Of a DNA stretch of 64,000 bases, positions 40,154-50,139 are shown in pieces (position 1 is the first letter of the stretch; every line of letters begins with the position of its first letter). Source of the DNA: BOG-908 sp965198825 (GTDB lineage: Bacteria > Pseudomonadota > Alphaproteobacteria > Acetobacterales > Acetobacteraceae); the NCBI GenBank assembly GCA_965198825.1, contig CBDAQB010000003.1:744001-808000 (forward strand). Direction: 5' to 3'. The notes beneath the pieces are model-generated. The model saw only the letters and a program-made list of their open reading frames with translations. It did not search any database and was not told where the DNA came from. The translations under genes and the position numbers were made by a program.

Positions 40154-43104
40154 TGCCGCCTAAGCCCGATACCGGCTACAACCCCGTGCAGTCGGTCACG
40201 CCCGACACGCAAGCGCCGCAGGATTACGATCGGGCTCAGGCTACACCCGCCGACATGGGTTCGCAGATTGGTGGCGCGCTGCAGCAGCTCGATCAAACTG
40301 GGCAACGATTTGCTAGCCAAGCCACCGACGTTGCTGTGCAAATGCAGCAGCGGCAAAACCAAGTCGCTGTCGACGATGGCTTCAACCAGTTGCACGCCAA
40401 AGTTTACGCGGCACAGTTCGGTGACCCTAATAACCCGAAGGACGGGGGCTTTATGGGGTTGCAGGGGCAAGATGCCTTGAACGCCCGCGGCCCTATGCTG
40501 GCCAACCTCGAAAGTTTTCGCCAGCAAGTTCTAGGGGGCATGCAGAACGGCGCTCAAAAGCTTCAGTTCGACGAAGCGAGCCGGCGGTTGATGACCAACG
40601 TCGAGCAGCAGGTTGGCCAGCACGCTAACCAGGAGTGGAACACCTACGCCTCTGGGCAGCAGTTTGCCCGCCAAGACATGGCTCTTAAATTCATCGGCTC
40701 GGCACCCACCGACGAAGCGACTTTCCAGAATAATCTAGCTGATGGGATGTTGGCTGCAGCGAAAAAGGCAGCGATAGCAGGGGCGAGCACCGATCAAGCG
40801 AACGCAGAGCAACTGGACTTCCGGGCCAAGGCCTATGCGACACGCGCCATTGCCTTAGGCGCAACGGATCCCGTGGCGGCCTTAAGCTTCGTCAAAGCGA
40901 ACGAAAGCAACATGGACGGCCAGTCATTCGCCACATTGGTGGAGAGGCTGACGCCAAAGGCGAACGAGACGACGGGGAATGCGATCGTCAATCGCATCGT
41001 CCCCCTCCCCGGCGCCGCCGCGCTCGGGCCCGCCGCCGACGCCGTGCAGAGTGAAGCCGTCGCTCAAGGCGTCGACCCGATCCAGGCTCAAACGGTTGCT
41101 CAACTGGAGACACGCGGCGGCGCCGTGCCGGACCGCCCGGGCAGCCAATTCAAGGGTCCCTTTCAGCTCAGCGATGCGGAGTTTGCGGCAAATGGCGGGA
41201 CGCAGCGCGGCGACGTAAATGCAGAGGCGGCCGCCGGCGTGGGAAATCTCAAGCGCATCCAGCCCCTGGCTGACGCAGCCGTGGGTGGTACTGCGCAACC
41301 TTGGCAGGTGTATCTAATGCACCAGCAGGGCGATGCTGGCGGTGCGGCTCTACTGAAAGCCGACCCGCTGATGTCGGCTGTGGACGCTTTGGCGCCGGCC
41401 TATGGGGGCAACAAACAACGCGCCTCGGCAGCTATCTTGGCGAACGGCGGAGATCCCAACGAGACAGTTGGGCAGTTTACGGCGCTTTGGCAGGGTAAAT
41501 ATGCAGCTGCCGAGCAAGGTGTTAGAGGAAACACGCTCGCCAGCGGCCCCCAGCCTTATCCAGACATGCCAGGTCTTGAGCAAAAGGTGCTCGACGCGAC
41601 CGCCGGCAATCCCGAGCTCCAGCATGAGACACTATCGATCCTGCATCAGCGTATGGCGTTGGTGAACATTCAGGCCGAGCAGGCAAAGGCGGATCTCCGC
41701 GGCACGCTTGCAAGCACCAATGCGGCGCTCCTCACAGGCGACACGACGGTCACTATCCCAGAGCAGACCATTCGTGCGGCATTTGCCGGTCCTGAGGCCG
41801 ACCGCATGGTCGCAGATCTCAACGTGTCCAAACAGGCGGGGCTGCTTCTCAAAGGCCTGCAGTGGGCTCCGCCAGAGCAGGTTGCTCAGACGATGGCAGA
41901 CCTGCAAGCGCCGGACAGCAAGTTGGGGATTCTACTGCGTGGTGCCGGCGCGACGAGCAAGGCCGCTCCGGGTGATGTGGGCACTCCTGATGCAAGCGCC
42001 CTGCCGCCGGAGTCGCCCGACCAGACCCTCAAACGGCAAGCGATCTTCGAAAAGGCTCAGCAGGCCCTGCAACAACGAAACGAAGCTCTAGCGCGTGACC
42101 CGGCCCTCTACGTCGCGTCTGAGCCGAACGTGAAGGCGGCGCACGACGCGATTGATGCAAGCGATCCGTCTACTTTCGAGGCTTACGCTCGCGCCAGCGT
42201 GGCAGCCCAAAAGTCTCTCGGCGTAGCTGACAGCGACACCCGCCTACTGGCGTCCTCGCAATCGGCCTTGATCGTCAAAAACCTGATGAACGCCGACCCG
42301 GCCAAAACGGATGCGGGCGCACAGCTTGATGGGCTAGCAAAGCAGTATGGCGCTGCGTGGCCCAAGGTTTTCGGCGATCTCGTCAGAGCAAAGCTGCCGT
42401 CGACGTTCCAGGTGCTGGCGACTATGGACGGCCCAGACCAGGCGGCCGCGCGAACGGAACTGCAGACGGCGCAGCAGCAGGCCGAAAAGGTCGGCGGCGT
42501 GGCAAAATATGCCGAGACGCTTCCGCCCAGCGCAAAAACTGCCATCGATAACGGCCTTGATGCGGCCTTGCAGGACTTCCAAACCACGACGCGCCAGAAC
42601 ACGGGCGGGCAAGAGGTTTACAGCAGCGTCCGCCAAGCGACACAGCTGCTGGCTTACTCGTATGTTGCAAGGCAAGGATTGGACCCCACGACGGCCGTCG
42701 CGAAAGCCGCGAATTCGATCGTCGGGGATCGCTACGACATGGACGGCACGATGCGGGTGCCCAAGGGCACGATGGGCCAGGTTCAGGCCGCGACCTCCAA
42801 CGTCGTAGCGGCGCTGAAGCCTACCGACCTCGCGCCGTTCGGCGGTGATCCAGCAATTTCCCAGGATCAGCGGCAGTCCATTGAGCTCGACGCAGCGCGA
42901 CGTGGAACGTGGGTGCCGAACAACGATGATTCCGGTTTGATCCTCATGGGTTTGCGCAAGAACGGGTACGGCGTTGTCCGCATGCAGAACGGCAGCCCGG
43001 TTGAGGTGAAGTTTTCTGATGCGGCTCGCCTTTCGCAACGGCCAAGCCTGCCCATGGCCGGCGCCGGCGACATACCCGCCAGCCAACAAGCGGGCGGCGG
43101 CTGA
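40153..43104 (+). CDS. Large internal virion protein with lytic-transglycosylase-like domain
   Basis: 983 residues, Gln/Ala-rich and helical. Residues 300-445 resemble a transglycosylase/SLT domain: VDPIQAQTVAQLETRGG with candidate catalytic Glu319, SQFKGPFQLSDAEFAANGG and YGGNKQRASAAILANGGDPN. As in T7 gp16 it would open peptidoglycan while the ejection channel extends. The rest consists of long helices. Directly coupled to genes on both sides. Confidence 0.7.
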   Translation: MPPKPDTGYNPVQSVTPDTQAPQDYDRAQATPADMGSQIGGALQQLDQTGQRFASQATDVAVQMQQRQNQVAVDDGFNQLHAKVYAAQFGDPNNPKDGGFMGLQGQDALNARGPMLANLESFRQQVLGGMQNGAQKLQFDEASRRLMTNVEQQVGQHANQEWNTYASGQQFARQDMALKFIGSAPTDEATFQNNLADGMLAAAKKAAIAGASTDQANAEQLDFRAKAYATRAIALGATDPVAALSFVKANESNMDGQSFATLVERLTPKANETTGNAIVNRIVPLPGAAALGPAADAVQSEAVAQGVDPIQAQTVAQLETRGGAVPDRPGSQFKGPFQLSDAEFAANGGTQRGDVNAEAAAGVGNLKRIQPLADAAVGGTAQPWQVYLMHQQGDAGGAALLKADPLMSAVDALAPAYGGNKQRASAAILANGGDPNETVGQFTALWQGKYAAAEQGVRGNTLASGPQPYPDMPGLEQKVLDATAGNPELQHETLSILHQRMALVNIQAEQAKADLRGTLASTNAALLTGDTTVTIPEQTIRAAFAGPEADRMVADLNVSKQAGLLLKGLQWAPPEQVAQTMADLQAPDSKLGILLRGAGATSKAAPGDVGTPDASALPPESPDQTLKRQAIFEKAQQALQQRNEALARDPALYVASEPNVKAAHDAIDASDPSTFEAYARASVAAQKSLGVADSDTRLLASSQSALIVKNLMNADPAKTDAGAQLDGLAKQYGAAWPKVFGDLVRAKLPSTFQVLATMDGPDQAAARTELQTAQQQAEKVGGVAKYAETLPPSAKTAIDNGLDAALQDFQTTTRQNTGGQEVYSSVRQATQLLAYSYVARQGLDPTTAVAKAANSIVGDRYDMDGTMRVPKGTMGQVQAATSNVVAALKPTDLAPFGGDPAISQDQRQSIELDAARRGTWVPNNDDSGLILMGLRKNGYGVVRMQNGSPVEVKFSDAARLSQRPSLPMAGAGDIPASQQAGGG

Positions 43105-46100
43105 TGCCGGGTTTCATCAGCGGTGATCCGCTGGAAAGTCCAGGCGTCGAAGCTGAAGGCAGCAATCAAGTCCCTGCAACAACGGGGCAGGTTATCAGCG
43201 CCACCTTTGGCAGCGATATGGCAAGCGGCCTCACGGCTCGCATCTCGCAAGACTATAATCTGCCGTCGATCGGCGGCATCCGAGATCCACGCATTCCGCA
43301 GACCTTCGAGGGCGAGAGCACGGCGCCGAGTGGGCCTGCTTTCACCATCCCGACGCTCTCGGCTGATGACGCCAACAAGCAATTCGGCATCAAAGGTCCG
43401 ACGCCGGATACATCACTGAATTTCACCGGTCCTGTGCCGCAGAACGTCGCGCAACAGCGCTTCGAGCATCAGACGGCCGAAAACGTCCGGCAGGACACGA
43501 TCAGCAGGGCTCAGCCGGGCTTGCTGACGTCGGCGCCGGCGAGGCTGGTTTACGGGCTAGCGGCCGGCTTCACCGATCCCTTGAACCTAGCCGCAGCGTT
43601 CGTGCCCGGCCTTGGTGAGGCGAACGAGGCTCGCATTGCCGCACAGGCTGGCGGTGGGTTTATCGGTCGGACGCTTGCCCGTGCTGCGAGCGGTGTTGTC
43701 GCTGGCGCTGGACAGGCAGCAGCGCTTGAGCCGTTAACGGCCGCCTTGGACAGCACGGAGGGTAAAGACTGGTCGATCGGCCAGGCCTTCCGCGACATCG
43801 CGTTTGGGTCGCTGCTCGGCGGCGGCCTGCATATGGTGGGTGGGACGGCGGCCGATGCGCTTGGCCGCGAGACGCCCACCGAGCCCGTTCCAGCCGCCAT
43901 CGACAATTTGAGCGCCGAGGGACGCAAGACGGTCTTGCAGGGCGCTCTGGCTCAAGCGTTGGAGGAACGGCCGCCGAATATGCAGCCGGTTATGGACCTT
44001 GCGCCGCTGGCAGAGCCGGGGCTGCCATTCATTCAGTCCCAGTGGCGCCCGGGTTCGTTCGATGCGACGTCGGTTTTCACAGGCGCCGGCCAGCGTATTG
44101 ATGTGCGGCCCGAGGTGGTAGACCTCTCGGACCTGATCTCTTCACACGGCGCCGATGGGACCGTGAATCCCGATTACCCGGCCGAGCTCCAGCCGCGGGA
44201 TCGCAGCGCGGCCGCCAGCCAGGCGCAAATCGCATCCATTGCGGGCGGCCTGCAGCCCGATCGCCTTGGGATCGGCGCCGATGCAAGCACGGGCGCGCCA
44301 ATTGTCGGACCAGATGGCGTTGTGGAATCAGGCAATGGCCGCGTCGCCGCCCTCACGAAGGTCTACTCAGACCCGTCGTTTCAGAGACAAGCCGACGCCT
44401 ATCACAGTTTCATCCTCAATCAGGGCTACGACACAGCAGGCTTCAGCAATCCCGTCCTCATCGGTCGCCGCATCACGGATTTGAGCCCCGAGGAACGCCA
44501 GCAGCTCACGTTGGGGGCTAATGAACGCAGCACCCTCGCGATGTCTGCCGCCGAGCGCGGCAAAGCCGACCAGGGCCGCATAGACAAAGCGCTAGACCTA
44601 TGGCGTGGCGGCGATGTTGGCGCAGCCATTAACCGTGATTTTGTTCGTAGCTTTATGGCGCAACTGTCGCCGGAAGAGCGCGGGGGAATGATGCTGCCGG
44701 ATGGTGGCATTTCAGCTGAGGGTGAGCGTCGCATTCAGAGCGGACTTTTGGCGCGCGCATACGGCGACGGCCTGGGTCCAACCTTGGACCGCTTCTTAAA
44801 TAGCGATGCGGAGGGCATGAAGAATATCGCCGGCAGCATGTCTGACGCAGCCGGTGTCTGGGGCCAGATGCGCAGCGCGTCCGCGCGCGGGGACATCCCA
44901 ACCGGCATGGATATTACACGCGACCTGTCGGCCGCCGTGCAGACGATTGAGGCAGCCCGCAAGGGGGGGGTGCGTGTTCGTGACCTGGCGGCGCAGTCCG
45001 ACCTGGACCGGCCGCCGCTCAGCGACACAGCCACAACGTTGCTGCGCGCCTTCTACCGGGACGCTGAGATGACGCGTCCAATGGGAAGGGCGACCATCGG
45101 AGAGGCTCTGACGCGCTATGCAGCCGAGGCTTTGAAGGCAACGCCTGGACCCGACCTTTTTGGCGGCGCGGCACCTACCGCAAATGCCGTGCTGCAGGCC
45201 GCAGTTGAGCGAGCAGCGGCGCGTCCTACGCAGGCAGCAGCCGACCTAGTGGCGTCGATGCGTGCGACTGACCCGGGCGCTCAACGCGCGACAGCTGCGG
45301 CTGATGCGGCGATGAAAAAGCCGCCTATGACGAAAACCAGTGACGCGTTGGCCAAGATCCAGGCCGACGTTGCGGCGCTTGAAAAGAGCATGTTTCCGGC
45401 GCCTCGAGCTGCTGCCCGAGATGAGCGAGTTGTTCGAGATACGCGTTTGGAACTTGAAGAAGGGTCAAGCCCCAGCCAAACCGTCAACCCAGACGTCATT
45501 ACATCGAGTGATCTCTGGCGCGTTGCACCAGGGCATCTTGAGGAGATGCTTACCGAGAGCAAAACGCGGGACAAGGCCGATCTAGTCACAGCGTTGGGAG
45601 AAACGAAGGCAGCCGAATGGCGCAAACTTGAGGTTCAATCGCGCTCAATCGACACGAGAAAGGCCGACGCTGCGGCCAAAAAGATGGAGAACATCGAAGC
45701 GACGTTCACCGAGCGTCAGCGGGCTTTGATCTACGGCGAGGGCGACACGCGCCCGCAGGCTGACGAGATCCAGCAGGTGCTGGCTGCGCATCAAGACCGA
45801 ACCGACGACCCCATGGACGCAGCCTATTCAGCTGCTTTGGCCATGCGGGGCACCGCTGATGCCAGCGAGATCATGGCTGTTCCCAAAGGAGACGCTACAG
45901 CTTCGGCGCAGGCTGCCTACGTGCGGCTCCGCAACGCCTATGAGGACATGGCTGCCGCCGGCGTGCCCGCCAATGATGCAGGTGCAGCAGTTGCGAAGGC
46001 ACTTGTTGAGCGCGGCGGTTGGAAGGCCAGGGACGCTGCCGAGATCGTTGGTGGGTTTACCGAGGATGCTCAGCGCGCCTCTCAGTCAGCGAACCCAGCC

Positions 46101-46298
46101 CAGACAGCGCGTGGCCTGGAGGCGCCAAAGCTTCCCGACCGCACGTCAACTGCAAACGAGGCTCCGGCGGAAAGAGCGGCCGCCCAACCGTCCCTGCCGC
46201 CAGAGATCGAAGCCGCCAACGCATTGGTCGATGCTGCAGAGAAACGGAGTGCAGCCCGTGACGCAATCGCTGCCTGCGCCGGCGTGATCGGAGCGTAA
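43104..46298 (+). CDS. Giant virion protein with DdrB/ParB-like domain
   Basis: 1064 residues. An N-terminal region with a glycine/alanine-rich hydrophobic stretch (FTDPLNLAAAFVPGLGEA; GRTLARAASGVVAGAG) resembles channel-forming ejection proteins. Residues 338-470 form a ParB/DdrB-like module: VDLSDLISS, YPAELQPRDRSAAASQAQI, PIVGPDGVVESGNGRVAAL, with the GNGR nucleotide-binding motif, then ERSTLAMSAAERGKAD. The C-terminal 500 residues are helical. It probably enters the cell with DNA; the ParB-like domain could bind or hydrolyse CTP. Confidence 0.65.
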   Translation: MPGFISGDPLESPGVEAEGSNQVPATTGQVISATFGSDMASGLTARISQDYNLPSIGGIRDPRIPQTFEGESTAPSGPAFTIPTLSADDANKQFGIKGPTPDTSLNFTGPVPQNVAQQRFEHQTAENVRQDTISRAQPGLLTSAPARLVYGLAAGFTDPLNLAAAFVPGLGEANEARIAAQAGGGFIGRTLARAASGVVAGAGQAAALEPLTAALDSTEGKDWSIGQAFRDIAFGSLLGGGLHMVGGTAADALGRETPTEPVPAAIDNLSAEGRKTVLQGALAQALEERPPNMQPVMDLAPLAEPGLPFIQSQWRPGSFDATSVFTGAGQRIDVRPEVVDLSDLISSHGADGTVNPDYPAELQPRDRSAAASQAQIASIAGGLQPDRLGIGADASTGAPIVGPDGVVESGNGRVAALTKVYSDPSFQRQADAYHSFILNQGYDTAGFSNPVLIGRRITDLSPEERQQLTLGANERSTLAMSAAERGKADQGRIDKALDLWRGGDVGAAINRDFVRSFMAQLSPEERGGMMLPDGGISAEGERRIQSGLLARAYGDGLGPTLDRFLNSDAEGMKNIAGSMSDAAGVWGQMRSASARGDIPTGMDITRDLSAAVQTIEAARKGGVRVRDLAAQSDLDRPPLSDTATTLLRAFYRDAEMTRPMGRATIGEALTRYAAEALKATPGPDLFGGAAPTANAVLQAAVERAAARPTQAAADLVASMRATDPGAQRATAAADAAMKKPPMTKTSDALAKIQADVAALEKSMFPAPRAAARDERVVRDTRLELEEGSSPSQTVNPDVITSSDLWRVAPGHLEEMLTESKTRDKADLVTALGETKAAEWRKLEVQSRSIDTRKADAAAKKMENIEATFTERQRALIYGEGDTRPQADEIQQVLAAHQDRTDDPMDAAYSAALAMRGTADASEIMAVPKGDATASAQAAYVRLRNAYEDMAAAGVPANDAGAAVAKALVERGGWKARDAAEIVGGFTEDAQRASQSANPAQTARGLEAPKLPDRTSTANEAPAERAAAQPSLPPEIEAANALVDAAEKRSAARDAIAACAGVIGA

Positions 46299-46302
46299 GT
46301 CC

Positions 46303-48972
46303 ATGGGCTACCAGCAATGCGTGCAAGCCATCAAAGACGCGGCGGAAGGTGCGCTCTCGGACGACGAGGTCGCCGACATGGTCGAGTCCGTCATCGCCAG
46401 GCGCGACGCGGTGCGGCAGGGTGATCTAGGCCTAAGCGCCGCGGAGGCGACGGCACAAGCCGCCAAAGAGCTTTCCGACGAGGAGAAAATGGCGGCCGCC
46501 ATCGAGAAGCGGAACGCCCTGCTCAACCTGCAGGCTCGGCAAGCCAGACGCGCTGGCTACCAGGACATGGTGGACGCCATATCGGCTCGTGGGGAGGGTC
46601 GAGTGGCTGGTGCGCTCGGTGACGCCATTCAGGCCCGTGTGCGCGGGATTGAGACAAACGTGGAGGGCGCCCGGCTATCGGCCAACGTCTCCTATAAGGC
46701 TTTCAAGGAGCAGCTGCTTGCCGGAATGACCAAGGAGCTCGACGACGCAGGCTTGTTCCGGGCCGCTCGCTCCGGGGCGCTTGATCGCGAGACGGCGCGA
46801 GAGATGTTCGAGTTATCGAAAGGTGCAGACGGACAGCCCGGCGTCTCGAACTCGAAACAGGCTTTGGAAATTGCGAAGGTGTTCAATCGCTACCAGACGC
46901 TAGCGAAGGATTCTCTCAACCGGTTTGGCGCCTGGATCGGCGACTATTCTGGCTACATTGCTCACACGAGTCACGACGCAGACCTGATCCGACGTGGCGG
47001 CTTGTCCCCATTGGCGGCACGTGGTGTGTCCGAGGAGGTGCGGCGCGCCACCTGGAAAGCCGATATCCTCAAAGGCCTGGATGACAAAACGTTCGAGGGC
47101 GTGGAGGACCGCGACAAGTTCTTGAATGGCGTGTGGAATGCCTTCGTGACAGGTGTGCACATGAAGGCAGACAACATGCAGGGCATGAAGGACCCGGCCT
47201 TCACGGGCGCCGCGAACCTTGCCGCCAAGGCCTCTACTGAGCGGGTGCTGCACTTCCGCGATGCCGATGCGTGGATGGATTACATGGACAACTACGGCCG
47301 CGGCACGTTGGCCGAGAAGGTCTCCGGTAACCTCGACGGCGCCGCTAGGCAAGCCGGCCTGATGCAGCATTTTGGCACAAATCCTAGCGCTGAGCTGGAT
47401 GCTGACATCCAATGGATGAAGGAAGAATATCGAGACAGCAACGTGGAAGGTGTTCGCAACCTGAGAGGTCGTGAAAGGAACATCCGCAACGAGTTCGGCC
47501 ATCTCGACGGCTCAGCAAACGTGCCGGCGAATGAACTGGCCGCTAAGATCGGCTCTGGCGTGCGCGCGGTTGAGAGCTTGGCAAAATTGCCCTTAGTGGC
47601 GCTGACCCACCTCTCCACTTTGGGGACGTCTGCCGGCACGCTTATGCGCAACGGCGTGCCGTTTCTTGAAGCTTGGGGCAACCGCATGCGCAGCCTGATG
47701 CCGACACTAGAGGGAACCGACCGCGGGAACGTCTATGACGAGCTGCTCGCTGGCATGGAGGGCCGCCAGCACGATCTGGTTTCTCGCTTCAGCATGGATG
47801 ACACCACGCCTGGCACGCTCAACCGCATTGCCAACTTCACGTTCAAATGGAACGGCCTCACCTTTCTTGTGAACAACAGCAAAGCCGGCGTTGAGTATGC
47901 ACTGAGCAGGCGTCTTGGCAGACAGCTAGACCGCGGCTTCGAGAACCTGGAACCGAAGACCCGCAGCCAGCTAGCGGCATACGGGATCAGCCCGGCCGAA
48001 TGGGACATCCTGCGCCAGGCGCCCGACCACGTGGCGATCGACGGCCGGCAATTCCTTACGCCCAAGGCCATGGAGCGGGTCGACGACGGGACCATCCGGG
48101 AGCACCTGCGTGGCCAGAATGCTTTGCCGGGGCAGGTGCCGCAGGGCGTTCTGGAGCCGGCCGAGCAGGCGGAGCTTGAAGCGGCTAACGAGCAGCGCGC
48201 GTCATCGGCCGTGCAGGGCTTCCGGGAGACGCTAGCTCTCAAGCTGCATGCCTACCTGCTGGATCAGGCCGAGCACGCCGTGGTGACGCCAGGGCTTCCT
48301 GAGCGGGCGTTGTTCCTGCAAGGCACGGCACCAGGCAGCTACGGCGGCGAAATCCTCCGCTACATCTCCCAGTTCAAAGCGTGGCCAGCCGCGGCGATCC
48401 GCCAGCAAATGGGCGCTGAATTCTATGGCCGGCAGGACATCGCCGGCGCCATTTGGGGCGCTTCGCACATGATCGCTGCCAGCATGGCATTGGGCTATGC
48501 GGCCATGACGCTCAAGGACTTGGTCAAAGGTAGGGACCCGCGCCGACCTGGTGCCGACACCGCTATCGCAGCGCTCATGCAGGGCGGCGGCTTGGGCATC
48601 TTCGGCGATTACCTGTTCGGCCAGTTCGATCGCATGGGTCACAACTTCGCTGAGACTGCCGCCGGCCCAGTGCTGGGTGAAGGTATCGGAACGGCGCTCG
48701 ACCTCTGGAATCGCATCAAGGGCAACGCCATCGCCGACATCGATGGCGACACCAGCAAGAGAAAAGACATTGCGCCCGAGCTGTTGCGGACGGCCATTAA
48801 CAATGCGCCGATCGTCAACATGTTTCCGCTCCGCATGGCGCTGGATCACCTAATTTTCTACCAGCTGCAGGAGCAGATGAGTCCAGGCTATCTATTACGG
48901 TATGAGCACACCGTGGAAAAGCAGAATCACCAGACGTTTTGGCTTCGTCCGAGCTCTGCGCTGCAGCATTAG
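46303..48972 (+). CDS. Large internal virion / ejection protein
   Basis: 889 residues, helical throughout with a C-terminal hydrophobic zone (HMIAASMALGYAAMTLKDLV; AALMQGGGLGIFGDYLFGQF). It lies last in the ejection cluster, four bases after the preceding stop, and its style (long amphipathic helices, then LRYISQFKAWPAAAIRQQM) matches C-terminal parts of podovirus inner-core proteins. Assignment is by position and composition. It is followed by a 348-base gap and then minus-strand genes. Confidence 0.6.
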   Translation: MGYQQCVQAIKDAAEGALSDDEVADMVESVIARRDAVRQGDLGLSAAEATAQAAKELSDEEKMAAAIEKRNALLNLQARQARRAGYQDMVDAISARGEGRVAGALGDAIQARVRGIETNVEGARLSANVSYKAFKEQLLAGMTKELDDAGLFRAARSGALDRETAREMFELSKGADGQPGVSNSKQALEIAKVFNRYQTLAKDSLNRFGAWIGDYSGYIAHTSHDADLIRRGGLSPLAARGVSEEVRRATWKADILKGLDDKTFEGVEDRDKFLNGVWNAFVTGVHMKADNMQGMKDPAFTGAANLAAKASTERVLHFRDADAWMDYMDNYGRGTLAEKVSGNLDGAARQAGLMQHFGTNPSAELDADIQWMKEEYRDSNVEGVRNLRGRERNIRNEFGHLDGSANVPANELAAKIGSGVRAVESLAKLPLVALTHLSTLGTSAGTLMRNGVPFLEAWGNRMRSLMPTLEGTDRGNVYDELLAGMEGRQHDLVSRFSMDDTTPGTLNRIANFTFKWNGLTFLVNNSKAGVEYALSRRLGRQLDRGFENLEPKTRSQLAAYGISPAEWDILRQAPDHVAIDGRQFLTPKAMERVDDGTIREHLRGQNALPGQVPQGVLEPAEQAELEAANEQRASSAVQGFRETLALKLHAYLLDQAEHAVVTPGLPERALFLQGTAPGSYGGEILRYISQFKAWPAAAIRQQMGAEFYGRQDIAGAIWGASHMIAASMALGYAAMTLKDLVKGRDPRRPGADTAIAALMQGGGLGIFGDYLFGQFDRMGHNFAETAAGPVLGEGIGTALDLWNRIKGNAIADIDGDTSKRKDIAPELLRTAINNAPIVNMFPLRMALDHLIFYQLQEQMSPGYLLRYEHTVEKQNHQTFWLRPSSALQH

Positions 48973-49320
48973 CGACCAATGACTAGAAAGACAGCCTTCG
49001 GTACTACTTGCTAATGCTTCGTCGTTGGCTGCGTCTTTGGGCCAATGGGCTATGTGGTTCCCACCCTTTCACTTATCACGGCAGGGCTCCGGCGAAATAA
49101 TGGTTCTTTTTTCGATGCCTTTTTGGGGGCTCGTGAGTGGTGGGCGTAGAACAACCTACCGCTTGTTCAGGACGGCCGACCAGCTGCTAACGCCAAAGTC
49201 GGCGTTCGTGACTGACCTACTGCACCTGCAGTCGTTCGATCCAATATGCGCCGAGATCTGCCGAGAGATAATTCGCAACGTTGCGCCTGGGCCGCGAAGC
49301 TTTAGCTACTTTCGGTGAGC
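48973..49320. other. Gap after ejection genes
   Basis: 348 bases between the last ejection gene and a convergent minus-strand gene. A 97-codon frame from a TTG at 49025, or its internal ATG at 49100, is open but has no convincing protein character. No hairpin terminator is obvious. Confidence 0.4.
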
Positions 49321-49629
49321 TTAATTAGTGCCCATGGCTCTTGCTACTCGGTCATTCAGCGACACGATGCGTTTCGCAAATTCGGCAACGTCGTCATCAG
49401 GCAACTTAGCTAATCCATCCTTGAGCGGACCAAGAAACTCTAGATCTTCTTTGAGCTCACAAAAATTAGCGTAAACCGCTTCATTCGGCCAATTGTTCCG
49501 GTGAAATGCAAGAGCGACTGAATACATCCAGGCGTCAAACAGCCTGTCTCGAAGGTCCTTCTGACCAGCCGCCAAAATAGTCATTCCGACTATAAGCTTT
49601 TCCCAAGCATACGCGCCATCGCGGTTCAT
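49321..49629 (-). CDS. Element protein of unknown function
   Basis: 102 residues, acidic and helical (LIVGMTILAAGQKDLRDRLF; LPDDDVAEFAKRIVSLNDRV). It lies downstream of the repressor gene on the same strand and may share its transcript. No family recognised. Confidence 0.6.
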   Translation of the reverse strand: MNRDGAYAWEKLIVGMTILAAGQKDLRDRLFDAWMYSVALAFHRNNWPNEAVYANFCELKEDLEFLGPLKDGLAKLPDDDVAEFAKRIVSLNDRVARAMGTN

Positions 49630-49734
49630 GTCCTATCCTCCCAACTAGGCTAGTTCATCGTCCGGCGTTTTTTGTGCTCGATAACTTCTTCAACCTCAAG
49701 CTTTTCCAGTATGAGGTCAAAGTCTAAAGGCAGC

Positions 49735-49980
49735 TTATGCAGGTGGACGTGGCACCCGCAATCGGACTCCTGCACCGCCGCCGTTTTCGGCGATGAACTC
49801 GACGCCGGCGGCTTCTAGCGTTTTCTGGAGCGCGGCTAGCGTGCGCCGGTATGGAACTCGAATGCCGGCCTCGAAAGTTGTGATTGTCTTGCGGGTCACT
49901 TCGGCTGCGGCCTCTAAATCGAGGCGGCTCCAATTAAGAAGCGCTCGCCCTGCTCGACACTGCTCTGGTGTTATCGCCAT
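49735..49980 (-). CDS. XRE-family (Cro/CI type) repressor
   Basis: 81 residues. The HTH is LDLEAAAEVTRKTITTFEAG, preceded by ITPEQCRAGRALLNWS and followed by the frequent C-terminal motif VEFIAENGGGAGVRLRVP. It is the likely master regulator of the right arm, facing the accessory operon at 50,140 across a 159-base divergent region with an operator-like repeat beginning at its own start codon. It lacks a C-terminal peptidase domain, so induction would need a partner. Confidence 0.88.
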   Translation of the reverse strand: MAITPEQCRAGRALLNWSRLDLEAAAEVTRKTITTFEAGIRVPYRRTLAALQKTLEAAGVEFIAENGGGAGVRLRVPRPPA

Positions 49981-50032
49981 GGGTAACCTTACCCAAAATA
50001 GCTTGACTTCGCCAGCCCGATAGATTTACCCA
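49981..50032. promoter_or_regulatory. Operator-like repeats in the divergent repressor region
   Basis: GGGTAA-CC-TTACCC (49981-49994) is a perfect 6-bp dyad immediately upstream of the repressor ATG. TTACCCA occurs again at 50026-50032, so TTACCCA followed by an A/T-rich triplet appears twice, 37 bp apart. TTGACT at 50003 is a possible -35 for rightward transcription. This arrangement fits CI/Cro-like autoregulation. Confidence 0.5.
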
Positions 50033-50139
50033 TTAGAGGCAATCTTGCGATTGTCCGTGCTCAGCGGTGCTGAGTGCCGGCCGGCCGGGGGCTACCACAC
50101 ACCCCAGCCGGCCTAACCCTGAATGGAGCTTCGGACCCC

